NCBI GenBank assembly: GCA_022008415.1
Contig: JAIRBC010000004.1
Span: forward strand, 124,001-188,000
Length of the DNA stretch: 64,000 nucleotides
DNA from: Cerina litoralis
Lineage (GTDB): Bacteria > Bacteroidota > Bacteroidia > Flavobacteriales > Flavobacteriaceae
Direction: 5' to 3'
The notes under the pieces are model-generated. The model saw nothing but the letters and a program-made list of their open reading frames with translations, was not told the DNA's origin and did not search any database. This document shows positions 7,649 to 16,908 of this stretch, one piece after another (position 1 is the first letter of the stretch; each line of letters opens with the position of its first letter). The position numbers and the translations under genes were made by a program.

Positions 7649-8366
7649 AGATCAATTTAAAACGACCCTTGGTGTTTTCCCGTTGATCTATTTCAAACTC
7701 GGGTATGGAGTTTATCAGCGGGGTAAGTTTTTGGAACCCGTAATTTCTTGAATCAAAATTTGGTTGTTTCTTTTGGAGAAGGCTCCCCACGTCTCCTAAA
7801 AATGCCCAGCCATCGTCGTCGGCAACATCCGAGATAGTCGTGGCAATGAGTTTGATCTCCTTAGGGGTTATTTTATCGACGTTGCTCTTGGTACTGGTTT
7901 TACTCTGGCTTGTGGTGGTTTCTGAGGAATCTGATTGGTTCTTTAGGATTTCGATGTAGATAAACTTGTCGCACGCGACAATAAACGGATTTGGGGTTTT
8001 CCTTTCCCCGATACCGTATACCAACATTCCGGCCTCCCGAAGCCTTGTCGCCAACTTGGTAAAATCGCTATCGCTAGAAACCAAACAGAAGCCGTTTACT
8101 TTTTCGGAGTACAGGATGTCCATTGCGTCGATGATCATGGCCGAGTCCGTTGCATTCTTACCCGTAGTATAGCCGTACTGCTGGATGGGTGTGATGGCAT
8201 TTTCCAGTAACACGTTTTTCCATTTTGTGAGATGCGGATTCGTCCAGTCGCCGTAAATCCGCTTTATCGTGGGGTTGCCGTATTTGGCAATTTCTTCCAT
8301 CATTTCCTTAACATAGGCCGAGGGGATGTTGTCCCCATCTATAAGCACTGCCAGTTTTGTGTCCAT
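7602..8366 (-). CDS. NYN-domain RNase-like protein with C-terminal LOTUS/OST-HTH domain
   Basis: 254 residues, cytoplasmic. Residues 1-140 form a NYN (PIN-like, LabA/DUF88) domain with the acidic residues expected for metal-dependent nuclease chemistry: LIDGDNIP (Asp10, Asp12), ATDSAMIIDAMD (Asp74), SSDSDF (Asp99, Asp101). A Ser/Thr-rich linker (about 141-165) leads to a LOTUS/OST-HTH domain (KITPKEIKLIATTISDVA ... RNYGFQKLTPLI), a fold that binds RNA. The tail is strongly basic (KEKRRTPTKKR). The RNA target is unknown. It lies directly upstream of, and probably in one transcript with, the MtnK-like kinase. Start ATG 8366 gives the canonical NYN N-terminus. Confidence 0.88.
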   Translation of the reverse strand: MDTKLAVLIDGDNIPSAYVKEMMEEIAKYGNPTIKRIYGDWTNPHLTKWKNVLLENAITPIQQYGYTTGKNATDSAMIIDAMDILYSEKVNGFCLVSSDSDFTKLATRLREAGMLVYGIGERKTPNPFIVACDKFIYIEILKNQSDSSETTTSQSKTSTKSNVDKITPKEIKLIATTISDVADDDGWAFLGDVGSLLQKKQPNFDSRNYGFQKLTPLINSIPEFEIDQRENTKGRFKLIYVRVKEKRRTPTKKR

Positions 8367-8388
8367 TGTTCGAGTTAATTTTTTAAAG

Positions 8389-8404
8389 GATGGGGAACCC
8401 CATC
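8389..8404. promoter_or_regulatory. Inverted repeat upstream of the NYN-LOTUS gene
   Basis: GATGGGG-AA-CCCCATC: seven perfectly complementary base pairs around AA, 22 bp upstream of the NYN start in the divergent spacer. It could be an operator or a leader hairpin; no T-run follows, so a terminator is unlikely. Confidence 0.35.
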
Positions 8405-8518
8405 TAATTTATGGTAAGTTAGCTATCTTTTAACTAAAGCCAATTTATTGTGCAATATTAATTCTTCTTTTCATTTCGGATTTAATATTCTATCTTGGGG
8501 CTGTAAATTAAGTGGAAA

Positions 8519-9355
8519 ATGAAGATATTATTGATTGCTTCGTTGTTTTTGGGAATTTTTTACGGGTCTGCCCAAGATCAGCTCAACGATTACAAATACA
8601 TTATCGTTCCCAAGAGGTTTGATGATTTTAAAAAGGAAAACCAATACAAAACCAGTACCTTGGTTAAATTTCTGTTGGAACAAAAAGGTTTCAATGCGGT
8701 TTATGATGATGCCCTTCCCGCAGATTTAAGTCAAAACCGTTGTTTGGGACTCTTGGCAAACCTAAGGGATGCGTCCAATATGTTTACCACCAAAACAACC
8801 ATTGTTCTAAAGGACTGCAATAACAAGGAGGTTTTCGTTTCCGAAAAGGGGAGTTCCAAGATCAAGGAGTACGATGCTGCTTACTCCGAGGCCATAAGAA
8901 GGGCTTTTGTTTCATTTGATGCGGTCAATTACAAATATGAGCCCAAGGACACGACGCCGATCGCAGACCTTCCGTTAAGTTCGGGAGGTGGAACGGTTGT
9001 AGTTACCCAGACGACGGTAGAAAAAGCAGCTGAAAAACCGGATACCCCACCGGTGGCACCAGTGCAGCAACAGGCCACCCCGGAAGTCCAAAGTTACAAG
9101 GATATGACCCCTGTGCCTTCGGACATCAAAAAATCGACCTCTGTTTTGTACGCCCAAGAAATTTCTAATGGATACCAGTTGGTAGATAGCACGCCCAAAA
9201 TTGTACTTAAGATTTACAAAAGCTCATTGCCCAATGTGTATACCGCTGAAGGGGAGGGTAAGAACGGAATGGTCTACCACCGGGACGGCAAATGGTTTTT
9301 TGAGTATTACGTGGGCGATAAACTAACCGTTGAAGAGCTCCATATCAAGTTTTAG
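8519..9355 (+). CDS. Secreted protein of unknown function
   Basis: 278 residues, not recognised as a named family. A signal peptide (about 1-18, ending GSAQ) predicts export. Residues 20-145 look globular: YKYIIVPKRFDDFKKENQYK, then FLLEQKGFNAVYDD and a repeated-strand region, reminiscent of small periplasmic domains that sense or bind envelope material. Residues about 155-190 form a Thr/Pro/Gln-rich linker (TTVEKAAEKPDTPPVAPVQQ). The C-terminal 90 residues (VLYAQEISNGYQLVDSTPK ... GKWFFEYYVGDK) are a second small domain. Such proteins are common in flavobacterial genomes, but I cannot assign a role. It is a single gene, convergent with rarA (24-nt gap). Confidence 0.75.
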   Translation: MKILLIASLFLGIFYGSAQDQLNDYKYIIVPKRFDDFKKENQYKTSTLVKFLLEQKGFNAVYDDALPADLSQNRCLGLLANLRDASNMFTTKTTIVLKDCNNKEVFVSEKGSSKIKEYDAAYSEAIRRAFVSFDAVNYKYEPKDTTPIADLPLSSGGGTVVVTQTTVEKAAEKPDTPPVAPVQQQATPEVQSYKDMTPVPSDIKKSTSVLYAQEISNGYQLVDSTPKIVLKIYKSSLPNVYTAEGEGKNGMVYHRDGKWFFEYYVGDKLTVEELHIKF

Positions 9356-9379
9356 AAACGCTCTTCATTAAATAGCCAC

Positions 9380-10657
9380 TTAGAACCCGTATTTGCCTTT
9401 CCATCTTTTTTTAAGAAATTCCCTGATGGAATTTTCCCTTTGATTATTTCCCGGCTCATAAAAAGAGGTCCCGGCGATTGCATCGGGCAAAAACTCCGCC
9501 TCGGCAAAATTGTCGGGATGGTTGTGGGCGTATTTGTAGTCCTTACCGTACCCAAGGTCTTTCATGAGTTTGGTGGGCGCGTTGCGCAAAGGTAACGGCA
9601 CGGAAAGATCGCCCGTCTGTCTTACGGTTTGCTGTGCATTATTTATGGCCATATAACTCGCGTTGCTTTTTGGGGAGGTGGCCAAATAGATGGCACATTG
9701 GCTAAGGATAATGCGCGCCTCCGGATATCCGATAGTGGTCACGGATTGAAAGGTGGTGTTGGCCATGACCAAAGCCGTGGGATTGGCATTGCCAATATCT
9801 TCGCTAGCTAAGATCAACATCCTGCGAGCTATAAATTTTACGTCCTCTCCCCCTTCGATCATCCTTGCCAGCCAATAAACGGCACCATTGGGGTCGCTTC
9901 CGCGGATCGATTTTATAAAGGCCGAAATAATATCGTAGTGCTGTTCCCCCGTTTTGTCGTAAAGCACGGTGTTTTTTTGCACTTTAGACAATACCAGTTC
10001 GTCCGTTATAATTATGGCTTCCCCTTCTTCGGAATTTACCAATAGTTCAAAAATGTTCAATAGCTTTCGGCCATCACCCCCCGACAGCCGTATGAGCGCC
10101 TCGGTCTCCTTTAGCTCTATTTTTTTGGATTTTAAATATTTATCCTGTTCCATGGCCCTTTTCAGTAGTGCATCCAGGTCCTCTTTCCCAAACGGGTTTA
10201 AGATGTACACTTGGCAACGGGAAAGGAGGGCGGGGATTACCTCGAAGCTTGGATTTTCCGTCGTTGCACCAATTAGGGTTACCCATCCTTTTTCCACAGC
10301 GCCCAATAGGGAATCTTGTTGCGATTTACTAAATCTATGGATTTCGTCTATAAAAAGGATAGGGTTTTTAGTGGTGAATAGTCCTCCGCTTTGTTTGGCT
10401 TTTTCAATGATTTCCCGTACTTCCTTTACCCCACTACTGATTGCGCTTAACGTGTAGAAAGGCCTGCCGCTTTCGTGCGCTATAATGTTGGCCAAAGTGG
10501 TTTTTCCCGTACCGGGAGGCCCCCAAAGGATCAGGGACGGTAGAATTCCTTTCTTTATTTGATGGGTCAAGGCACCTTGTTTCCCCACCAAATGGTTTTG
10601 GCTGATGTAGTTTTCCAAGGCCCTTGGTCGTACCCGTTCTGCAAGTGGCTCGTTCAT
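9380..10657 (-). CDS. rarA: Replication-associated recombination protein A (RarA/MgsA AAA+ ATPase)
   Basis: 425 residues from ATG 10657. Conserved RarA layout: LAERVRPRALENYISQNHLVG at the N-terminus, Walker A GPPGTGKTT, Walker B ILFIDEIHRF, sensor GATTENPSFE, then the MgsA tetramerisation region (SIRGSDPNGAVYWLARM) and the C-terminal GYPEARIILSQCAIYLA. RarA acts at stalled replication forks in the cytoplasm. A longer frame back to 10714 exists, but its first 19 residues are unrelated to the family. A -7-like box (TATTTTTG on the minus strand, 10662-10669) sits just before ATG 10657, so that longer start is rejected and the leader must be very short. Confidence 0.93.
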   Translation of the reverse strand: MNEPLAERVRPRALENYISQNHLVGKQGALTHQIKKGILPSLILWGPPGTGKTTLANIIAHESGRPFYTLSAISSGVKEVREIIEKAKQSGGLFTTKNPILFIDEIHRFSKSQQDSLLGAVEKGWVTLIGATTENPSFEVIPALLSRCQVYILNPFGKEDLDALLKRAMEQDKYLKSKKIELKETEALIRLSGGDGRKLLNIFELLVNSEEGEAIIITDELVLSKVQKNTVLYDKTGEQHYDIISAFIKSIRGSDPNGAVYWLARMIEGGEDVKFIARRMLILASEDIGNANPTALVMANTTFQSVTTIGYPEARIILSQCAIYLATSPKSNASYMAINNAQQTVRQTGDLSVPLPLRNAPTKLMKDLGYGKDYKYAHNHPDNFAEAEFLPDAIAGTSFYEPGNNQRENSIREFLKKRWKGKYGF

Positions 10658-11070
10658 AAGGCAAAAATAAGGGATTGTTGGTTTCTTTAATACGGATTTG
10701 CATGGAATCATCAAGAATCTTTTTTGGAGCGGGTTCCGGATAACCTACTTAACAATATGCTAACTTGTCAGCTACTTGTTCACTGCATTAAGCTCAAATG
10801 AATTTTGACCTGACATTGAGCTAATACCTGCAGATTTTAAGCCCCTGACCTCTGTCCGATTATGTTCTGCCCGGCTCTGAGGGCGGAGAATGGTAGCTTA
10901 GAAAGAAGGTATACTTGGAAGGGAGAAGAAGTACCTTCTATTTAAGGTCGTGAACCAAACGGTTGAGAATCAGGAAGCATAAATCTTAAACCTCCCCTAA
11001 AAACTTGCCATACTTGAGGGAATATATTACTTTTGCCTCCCATTTTGTATAAGAAAAATTCGAAATAGAG
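10658..11070. other. Spacer between rarA and tig: hairpin plus tig promoter, no gene
   Basis: A 413-bp divergent spacer. No convincing coding region was found; an open frame on the minus strand at 10942-11241 overlaps tig out of frame. It contains an imperfect inverted repeat: AGAAGGTATACTT at 10904 can pair with AAGTACCTTCT at 10929 with one bulged base and a 12-nt loop. It has no T-run, so this is not a simple terminator. The tig promoter lies at its right end. Confidence 0.5.
11005..11035 (+). promoter_or_regulatory. Bacteroidota-type promoter of tig
   Basis: TTG at 11005-11007, a 20-bp spacer, then TACTTTTG at 11028-11035. This matches the -33 TTG / -7 TAnnTTTG consensus of Bacteroidota primary-sigma promoters exactly in sequence and close to the usual spacing. 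The predicted start near 11042 gives a leader of about 30 nt before the tig ATG. Confidence 0.7.
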
Positions 11071-12393
11071 ATGAATATCACTAAAGAGCAGATTGACGAT
11101 TTGAATGCCGTCGTAAAGGTAGCACTTACCAAGGATGATTACCAGGACAAGGTAGAGAGCATCCTTAAGGATTACCGAAAACAGGCCAATATTCCCGGTT
11201 TTAGAAAAGGCCAGGTCCCTTTGGGACTGATTAAGAAACAATATGGCAAGGCCGTATTGGTCGATGAAGTGAATAAACTTTTACAGGATAACCTCAATAA
11301 ATACTTGACCGAGGAAAAATTGGACGTGTTGGGCAACCCCCTCCCCAAACAACAGGATAATTTTAATTGGGAAGCGGATCAATTGGATTTCGAATTTGAA
11401 TTGGGCCTTGCACCGAGTTTTGAAGTGTCCTTAAATTCCAAGAAGGCTATCACACATTATCGTATTGTGGCGGATAAAAAGATGGTAGACGAACAGATAG
11501 AACGCTTCCAAAAACAATACGGTAAGTTGGTCAATAAGACCGTGGTTGGTAAAAGGGACGAAATTACCGGTACCTTCAAAAATGAAGCCGAGGAAATTGA
11601 CAACAATACCACGTTGGAAATGGACAAAATAAAGAGCAAGAAAGCCATTGAAGGTTTGGTAGGTAAAAAAGTAGGAGATGTCGTTGTTCTGAAAACCAAA
11701 GGCTTGCTCAAGGAAGATTACTTGCTTTCCAGCACGTTGGGGATATCCTCGGAAAAAGCGGAAAAATTGGACATTGAAGTGACATTTACCATTGATGAAA
11801 TAAACGAAAGGGAACCTGCCAAGTTGGATAAAGAGCTGTTCGACAAGCTATTTGGCAAGGATATTGTCACTTCTGAAAAGGAACTTCGCGCCAGAATCAA
11901 GGAAGATTCCGAAAAGCAGTTTGAGCAACAGGCCGATCAGAAATTGCTCAATGACGTGACCGAAAGTTTTATTGAAAATACAAAGTTTGACCTTCCTGCG
12001 GAATTTCTAAAAAAATGGATCCAGGTAACCGGGGAAAACCCGCTTACAGAAGAGCAGGCCAAAGAGGAATATGAAAAGTCGGAGAAGGGACTGCGTTATC
12101 AATTGATCGAAGGAAAGATTATCCAGGAGCACGGATTGCAGGTACAGTTTGACGAGCTCAAGGAATTTGCCAAGGGTTTTATTAAAACGCAAATGGCGCA
12201 ATTTGGCCATCTCGACCCACAGGAAGAGGAACTGGAAAATATTGCTGCACGGGTTCTGGGCAACCAGGATGAGGTAAAACGCCTTTCAGAACAATTGATG
12301 AGCCAAAAATTGATCAAACTCTATAAGGAAAAAGCTAATTTGAAGATTAAGGAAGTTACCTACGATAACTTTGTCAAGGAGGTTTACGGGTAG
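11071..12393 (+). CDS. tig: Trigger factor (ribosome-associated chaperone)
   Basis: 440 residues. The N-terminal ribosome-binding domain carries IPGFRKGQVPLGLIKKQYG, the trigger factor signature at the ribosomal protein L23 docking loop. The middle PPIase region (about 150-245) is degenerate, with EEIDNNTTLEMDK instead of the FKBP active site, as is common in Bacteroidota. The C-terminal helical arms run to the end and are rich in Lys and Glu. The protein binds nascent chains at the ribosome exit tunnel. It is followed by clpP and clpX, the classic tig-clpP-clpX order. It has its own promoter at 11005-11035 and a strong terminator at 12481, so clpP is probably transcribed mainly on its own. 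Confidence 0.95.
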   Translation: MNITKEQIDDLNAVVKVALTKDDYQDKVESILKDYRKQANIPGFRKGQVPLGLIKKQYGKAVLVDEVNKLLQDNLNKYLTEEKLDVLGNPLPKQQDNFNWEADQLDFEFELGLAPSFEVSLNSKKAITHYRIVADKKMVDEQIERFQKQYGKLVNKTVVGKRDEITGTFKNEAEEIDNNTTLEMDKIKSKKAIEGLVGKKVGDVVVLKTKGLLKEDYLLSSTLGISSEKAEKLDIEVTFTIDEINEREPAKLDKELFDKLFGKDIVTSEKELRARIKEDSEKQFEQQADQKLLNDVTESFIENTKFDLPAEFLKKWIQVTGENPLTEEQAKEEYEKSEKGLRYQLIEGKIIQEHGLQVQFDELKEFAKGFIKTQMAQFGHLDPQEEELENIAARVLGNQDEVKRLSEQLMSQKLIKLYKEKANLKIKEVTYDNFVKEVYG

Positions 12394-12471
12394 TTTTAGA
12401 GAAACAGGATTTACCCGTTATCGAGCCAATTTATTTTCCCGGTTCCAAACAAAAAGTTTAAACGAGTTCAG

Positions 12472-12479
12472 TATCTTTA
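12472..12479 (+). promoter_or_regulatory. Candidate -7 element upstream of clpP
   Basis: TATCTTTA, one mismatch from TAnnTTTG. It lies directly before the hairpin at 12481, and no TTG is found at the usual distance upstream. If active, transcription would start inside the hairpin. Confidence 0.3.
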
Positions 12480-12480
12480 C

Positions 12481-12513
12481 GGTGCCGAAAACGGAATTTT
12501 GGCGCCTTTTTTT
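12481..12513 (+). terminator. Intrinsic terminator after tig, in front of clpP
   Basis: GGTGCC with AAAA pairs with TTTT and GGCGCC around a CGGAA loop (one T-G wobble, one bulged G). Seven T follow at 12507-12513. It lies 88 nt after the tig stop and 27 nt before the clpP start. Confidence 0.75.
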
Positions 12514-12539
12514 ATCTTAAAAAACATCGCATACAAACT

Positions 12540-13220
12540 ATGGATTACGGAAAAGAATTCAAAAATTACGCTATAAAACACCAGGGTATCAATAGCATGT
12601 ACTATGACAGCATCATCAGTACCATGGTTCCTACGGGAATGACTCCCAATATCATTGAAGAACGGCAGTTGAATGCCATTGCCATGGATGTGTTCTCCAG
12701 ATTGATGATGGATAGGATTATATTCTTGGGTACGGGCATCAATGACCAAGTTGCCAATATAGTCCAGGCCCAGTTATTGTTTTTGGAAAGTGCCGATGCT
12801 GCAAAGGATATCCAGATCTACATCAATTCTCCCGGTGGAAGTGTCTATGCCGGTCTTGGAATTTATGATACCATGCAGTTTATCAAGCCCGATGTTGCAA
12901 CCATTTGTACCGGAATAGCCGCTTCAATGGCGGCCGTCTTGCTTTGTGCTGGCGAAAAAGGGAAGCGCAGTGGGCTTACCCATTCCAGGGTAATGATTCA
13001 TCAACCCCTTGGAGGTGCACAGGGACAGGCCAGCGATATTGAGATCACGGCGAGGGAAATCCTTAAACTCAAGGACGAGCTCTACGAGATTATTTCCAAG
13101 CATTCGGGCCAATCCGTTGAGAAGGTCAATGAAGACAGTGACCGGGATTATTGGATGAAAGCCAATGAAGCCAAGAAATATGGTATGATTGATGAGATTT
13201 TAGTAAGAGAAAGCAAATAA
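12540..13220 (+). CDS. clpP: ATP-dependent Clp protease proteolytic subunit
   Basis: 226 residues, with an N-terminal extension of about 30 residues (possibly a propeptide) relative to mature E. coli ClpP. The catalytic triad is complete: Ser129 in GIAASMAA, His154 in MIHQPLGG, Asp203 in DSDRDYW. The spacing from His to Asp (49 residues) equals that of E. coli ClpP. The peptidase forms a two-ring barrel fed by ClpX, encoded 153 bp downstream, and degrades tagged or damaged cytoplasmic proteins. The canonical GQAASMG motif reads GIAASMA here, a conservative variation. Confidence 0.97.
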   Translation: MDYGKEFKNYAIKHQGINSMYYDSIISTMVPTGMTPNIIEERQLNAIAMDVFSRLMMDRIIFLGTGINDQVANIVQAQLLFLESADAAKDIQIYINSPGGSVYAGLGIYDTMQFIKPDVATICTGIAASMAAVLLCAGEKGKRSGLTHSRVMIHQPLGGAQGQASDIEITAREILKLKDELYEIISKHSGQSVEKVNEDSDRDYWMKANEAKKYGMIDEILVRESK

Positions 13221-13239
13221 TTTCGACTTATTTAAGTTG

Positions 13240-13274
13240 TTAATAGTTGTTGGTTAAAAGTTAATTGTATTTAC
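13240..13274. repeat. Heptanucleotide repeat run between clpP and clpX
   Basis: Consecutive 7-mers TTAATAG, TTGTTGG, TTAAAAG, TTAATTG and TATTTAC, beginning 20 nt after the clpP stop. A further pair, CATTGAC and CATCAAC (13323, 13330), lies before clpX in a different phase. Same period as the array at 5112 but a different unit. Confidence 0.6.
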
Positions 13275-13373
13275 AATGTCAAAATTGTAGCTAAATCTAT
13301 GGCTAAAAGGGATTTTTGATACCATTGACCATCAACCTTTTTATTTGTATTTTTTGAAAATTACTCCATTATT

Positions 13374-14609
13374 ATGGCCAAAGAAAATTTAGAATGTTCC
13401 TTTTGCGGCAGGAAAAAGCCGGAGACCAACTTGCTCATTGCAGGGTTGGACGCCCATATATGCGATCGCTGCATAGAACAGGCACATGGCATCGTTGCCG
13501 AAGAATCCAAACAGGCCAAGAACCACGACCTCTCCTCGGAATTGATCGTAAAGAAGCCGAGAGAGATAAAGGAGTTTTTGGATGCCTATATCATAGGGCA
13601 GGAGCGCTCCAAAAAAGTAATGTCGGTAGCCGTTTACAACCACTATAAAAGATTGTTGCAGCCCAAAAGTAAGGGCGATGATATAGAAATACAGAAAAGC
13701 AATATTATTATGGTTGGGCAAACCGGAACGGGTAAGACCCTTATTGCCAGAACTATTGCAAAAATGCTGAACGTTCCCTTGGCCATTGTGGACGCAACCG
13801 TACTAACAGAGGCTGGTTATGTTGGGGAAGATGTAGAAAGTATTCTTACCCGTTTGCTACAGGCGGCCGATTACAATTTGGAAAAGGCGGAACGCGGTAT
13901 TGTCTTTATCGACGAGATAGATAAGATCGCACGCAAGAGCGATAATCCATCCATTACCCGCGATGTTTCTGGGGAAGGGGTCCAACAGGGCTTGTTGAAG
14001 CTGTTGGAAGGTACCGTAGTGAACGTACCACCAAAAGGGGGAAGAAAGCATCCGGACCAGAAATTTATCGAGGTCAATACCGAGAATATTCTCTTTATTG
14101 CAGGTGGTGCCTTTGACGGGATAGAGCGGGCAATAACCAAACGCCTTAACATGCAGGCCGTTGGCTATAGCGCATCGAAAGTCGAAGAAAACTTGGATGT
14201 TTCCAATATATTGCAATACATCATTCCCAAGGATTTAAAGGAATTTGGATTGATACCGGAAATCATCGGTAGGCTTCCCGTGCTTACCCATATGAACCCG
14301 TTGGATGAAACTGCGTTACGGGCCATTCTTACGGAACCGAAGAACGCTATCATCAAGCAGTATGAAAAATTGTTCGACATGGACGATATCACGTTCAAGA
14401 TTACCGATCAGGCCTTGGATTATATCGTACAGAAGGCGGTGGAATACAAATTGGGGGCACGGGGGCTACGTTCCTTGTGCGAGGCTATTTTTACCGATGC
14501 CATGTTCGATTTGCCCAGTAGCGACGAAAAGGAATTTAAGGTGACCAAGCCTTATGCCGAGGAAAAACTGGCACATGAGACGATCAAAAAGCTAAAGGCG
14601 GTATCTTAG
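13374..14609 (+). CDS. clpX: ATP-dependent Clp protease ATP-binding subunit
   Basis: 411 residues. The N-terminal zinc-binding domain has Cys8, Cys11, Cys30 and Cys33 (CSFC ... CDRC). The AAA+ module has Walker A GQTGTGKT at about 115-122, the pore loop GYVGEDVE, Walker [13 protein letters not shown], and the sensor-2 segment GARGLRS near the C-terminus. ClpX unfolds substrates and feeds them to ClpP; the two genes are adjacent in the same direction. The 153-bp gap contains 7-nt repeats and a T-rich GTATTTTTTG stretch resembling a -7 box with one extra base, so independent expression is possible. Start ATG 13374 gives the standard [13 protein letters not shown]-terminus. Confidence 0.97.
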   Translation: MAKENLECSFCGRKKPETNLLIAGLDAHICDRCIEQAHGIVAEESKQAKNHDLSSELIVKKPREIKEFLDAYIIGQERSKKVMSVAVYNHYKRLLQPKSKGDDIEIQKSNIIMVGQTGTGKTLIARTIAKMLNVPLAIVDATVLTEAGYVGEDVESILTRLLQAADYNLEKAERGIVFIDEIDKIARKSDNPSITRDVSGEGVQQGLLKLLEGTVVNVPPKGGRKHPDQKFIEVNTENILFIAGGAFDGIERAITKRLNMQAVGYSASKVEENLDVSNILQYIIPKDLKEFGLIPEIIGRLPVLTHMNPLDETALRAILTEPKNAIIKQYEKLFDMDDITFKITDQALDYIVQKAVEYKLGARGLRSLCEAIFTDAMFDLPSSDEKEFKVTKPYAEEKLAHETIKKLKAVS

Positions 14610-14677
14610 GGATTGCTGTTCGCTTTCTGTGTCATACGCAAAGAATGCGTAAACCGATTTGCGTTTAGCGGTAAGAC

Positions 14678-15223
14678 TTAAGCGTGAAGTTGTTTGGTCA
14701 TCACTTTGTTTAAGAGTTCCCTGCTCACCTTGCTTATAACTTTTTCGTCGGTATACATGTCATGGCCAAAATGAGGCAATACTTCTACCTTTACCCCTAA
14801 TTTAAGTGACCATTCCTTTGGGGGGCTGTTCCGGTCATTTTCCCCGTAGAGAAGTGTTATTGGGCAACTTGGTTTTTCGGTTTCCAAGCGGAGTCTGGTA
14901 GAGGAGACCACGGTAAGTGATTTTATGGGTAATCCCCGCAATGCCGCCTTCCAGGCGATAGAACCACCAGTACTAAACGCCAGGTAATGGCAAGGCTTGG
15001 TTTCTTTGGTCAACAAATGGGCAACAGCGGTATCGATACCCCCCTGTGTAAATTCTGCATGGACATTTTCCTCCGACTCGATCAACGGATTGATACTGGC
15101 CAATTGCTGGCTATCATAGTAGGTAATATGATAATATTGCTGTAAATATCCAAGGTAAGAGGTAATCCAAAGACCTTTCTTTAAACCCCACATATCCGAT
15201 AGAACTACGAGTCTTTCTGCCAT
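14678..15223 (-). CDS. Small alpha/beta-hydrolase-like protein
   Basis: 181 residues, cytoplasmic (no signal). The core alpha/beta hydrolase elements are present in order: LVVLSDMWGLKKG (first strand and oxyanion loop), LAFSTGGSIAWKA near 96-108 as the nucleophile elbow, where the sequence is F-S-T-G-G rather than G-x-S-x-G, ITLLYGENDRN for the acid, and PHFGHDMY for the His. It is smaller than typical 250-300-residue hydrolases, so the lid region is missing. The substrate is unknown. It lies downstream of the GH3-like gene on the same strand (74-bp gap), so co-transcription is possible. Confidence 0.75.
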   Translation of the reverse strand: MAERLVVLSDMWGLKKGLWITSYLGYLQQYYHITYYDSQQLASINPLIESEENVHAEFTQGGIDTAVAHLLTKETKPCHYLAFSTGGSIAWKAALRGLPIKSLTVVSSTRLRLETEKPSCPITLLYGENDRNSPPKEWSLKLGVKVEVLPHFGHDMYTDEKVISKVSRELLNKVMTKQLHA

Positions 15224-15297
15224 AATAAAGAAGATTTACAAATTCTAGGTTAAGTTTCGACTCTCAATTTGCAAAATTATAGAGCAACCGTCCTATT

Positions 15298-16812
15298 TTA
15301 TTTGTTCATCTGAAGCAATTCATCGATGTAGTTCCTTTCGTTGGATAGTCTCGGAATCTTATGCTGGCCCCCTAGTTTATTTTTAGATTTAAGCCAATCG
15401 TAAAACAAGTTTTCCCTGGCAATGTGCACTTTGGGCATTTTTAGGGTGATGTTGTTATAGCGTTTAGCCTCATAATCCGAGTTCAGGGATTTAAGTGCAT
15501 TATCCAAAAATTCTGTGAAGTAATCAATTTCTTTAGGAGGTTTTCTAAACTCGATTATCCATTCGTGCGCACCTTTTTCCCTGTCCACCATAAAAATGGG
15601 CCCCACGGTATAATCCTTTATTTCGGCACCTGTCTTAAGGCAAATGCTCTTAAGGGCTTCCTCTGCATTCTCTATGATAAGCTCTTCCCCAAACACGTTG
15701 ATATGGTGTTTGGTGCGTCCTGTAATTCGGATTCTATAGGGGTTCTTGGAGGTAAAACGTATTGTGTCACCAATTTTATATCGCCAAAGTCCGGCATTGG
15801 TCGTTATGACGATGGCGTAATTTTTTTGAACTTCCACCTCCCATAACGGTATCGTTTTCTGTTCTTGCATTCCATAGACTTCCATGGGGATAAATTCATA
15901 AAAAATACCGTAGTCCAGCATCAACAACAGGTCGTCCGCATTGTTGCGGTCCTGTATGGCAAAAAACCCCTCGGACGCGTTATAGATTTCGTAATAGTTA
16001 AAACTTTTCCTAGGCAGAATTTTCCGGTACTGTTCCTTATAAGGCTGAAAACTAACTCCTCCGTGGAAATACACCTCCAAATTCTCCCAGACTTGAAACA
16101 AGTGGCTCTTGCCGGTATCCTCGAGAACTTGGTTCAAGAGAACCAGCATCCAAGAGGGCACGCCGGCCAGGCTGGTCACATTTTCTTGAATGCTTTCCTC
16201 GATGATCGCCCCGAGTTTGGTTTCCCATTCCCCCATAAGCGAAACCCGATTGCTTGGCGTACTACTGAGCTCTGCCCAAAAGGGCATATTATCTATAAGG
16301 ATGGCAGATAGATCTCCGAAAACGGAACCGTTGTCCTCATAGAGTTGTTTACTGCCGCCAAGCCTTAAACTCTTGCCCAGAAACAGTTGTGAATTTTCAT
16401 TGTTGTTCAGATAAAGGCACAATAGGTCCTTGGCCGATTTGTAATGACAATCTTCAAGGGCCTCATCGCTTACCGGGATAAATTTACTCTTCGCATTTGT
16501 TGTACCACTGCTCTTTGCGAACCACTTGATGGAGGTAGGCCAAAACAAATTTTGCTCTCCCCGCCGCGTGCGCTCTATCATAGGTTCTATCTCTTCATAG
16601 GAGACCAAGGGTATCCGTTCGGCGAAGGATTTATAATTTTCAATTGACTCAAAATCGTATTTCCGACCTATTTCCGTTTCGCTTGCAATATCCATCAGTT
16701 GGCGCAGTACCTCTTGTTGTACTTCCTCCGGATATTTTAAGAATAGCTCTATCTGATGGTAGCGCTTGCGAAGGAGCCATGAGGCCACGGAATTGATGAT
16801 AGGTATTGGCAT
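15298..16812 (-). CDS. GH3 auxin-promoter family protein (acyl-adenylate-forming ligase)
   Basis: 504 residues. The bacterial GH3 family is part of the ANL adenylating superfamily, whose plant members conjugate acids to amino acids. The ATP-binding motif FAKSSGTTNAKSKFIPVS lies near 97-114, followed by ATP/acid-pocket segments (YYEIYNASEGFFAIQD near 278) and the hinge motif LWRYKIGDTIRFTSKN. The C-terminal domain has GRTKHHINVFGEELI near 368-382. Many flavobacteria encode one such protein, and its bacterial substrate is not settled. The start ATG 16812 gives MPIPIINSVASWLL, as in the family. It is divergent from the DUF2797 gene. Confidence 0.88.
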   Translation of the reverse strand: MPIPIINSVASWLLRKRYHQIELFLKYPEEVQQEVLRQLMDIASETEIGRKYDFESIENYKSFAERIPLVSYEEIEPMIERTRRGEQNLFWPTSIKWFAKSSGTTNAKSKFIPVSDEALEDCHYKSAKDLLCLYLNNNENSQLFLGKSLRLGGSKQLYEDNGSVFGDLSAILIDNMPFWAELSSTPSNRVSLMGEWETKLGAIIEESIQENVTSLAGVPSWMLVLLNQVLEDTGKSHLFQVWENLEVYFHGGVSFQPYKEQYRKILPRKSFNYYEIYNASEGFFAIQDRNNADDLLLMLDYGIFYEFIPMEVYGMQEQKTIPLWEVEVQKNYAIVITTNAGLWRYKIGDTIRFTSKNPYRIRITGRTKHHINVFGEELIIENAEEALKSICLKTGAEIKDYTVGPIFMVDREKGAHEWIIEFRKPPKEIDYFTEFLDNALKSLNSDYEAKRYNNITLKMPKVHIARENLFYDWLKSKNKLGGQHKIPRLSNERNYIDELLQMNK

Positions 16813-16908
16813 TTTTGGGTATCTTTATGGGCAACATAAATAATTCTGTTAAAAATAGCCTTAAAATCCATCACCGTCAAATTGTAAATAAAATTAAACG
16901 ATATTTCC

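Noticed and set aside
10942-11241. Minus-strand open frame overlapping the start of tig
   Set aside because: It overlaps the tig promoter and coding start, and has no protein-family features.
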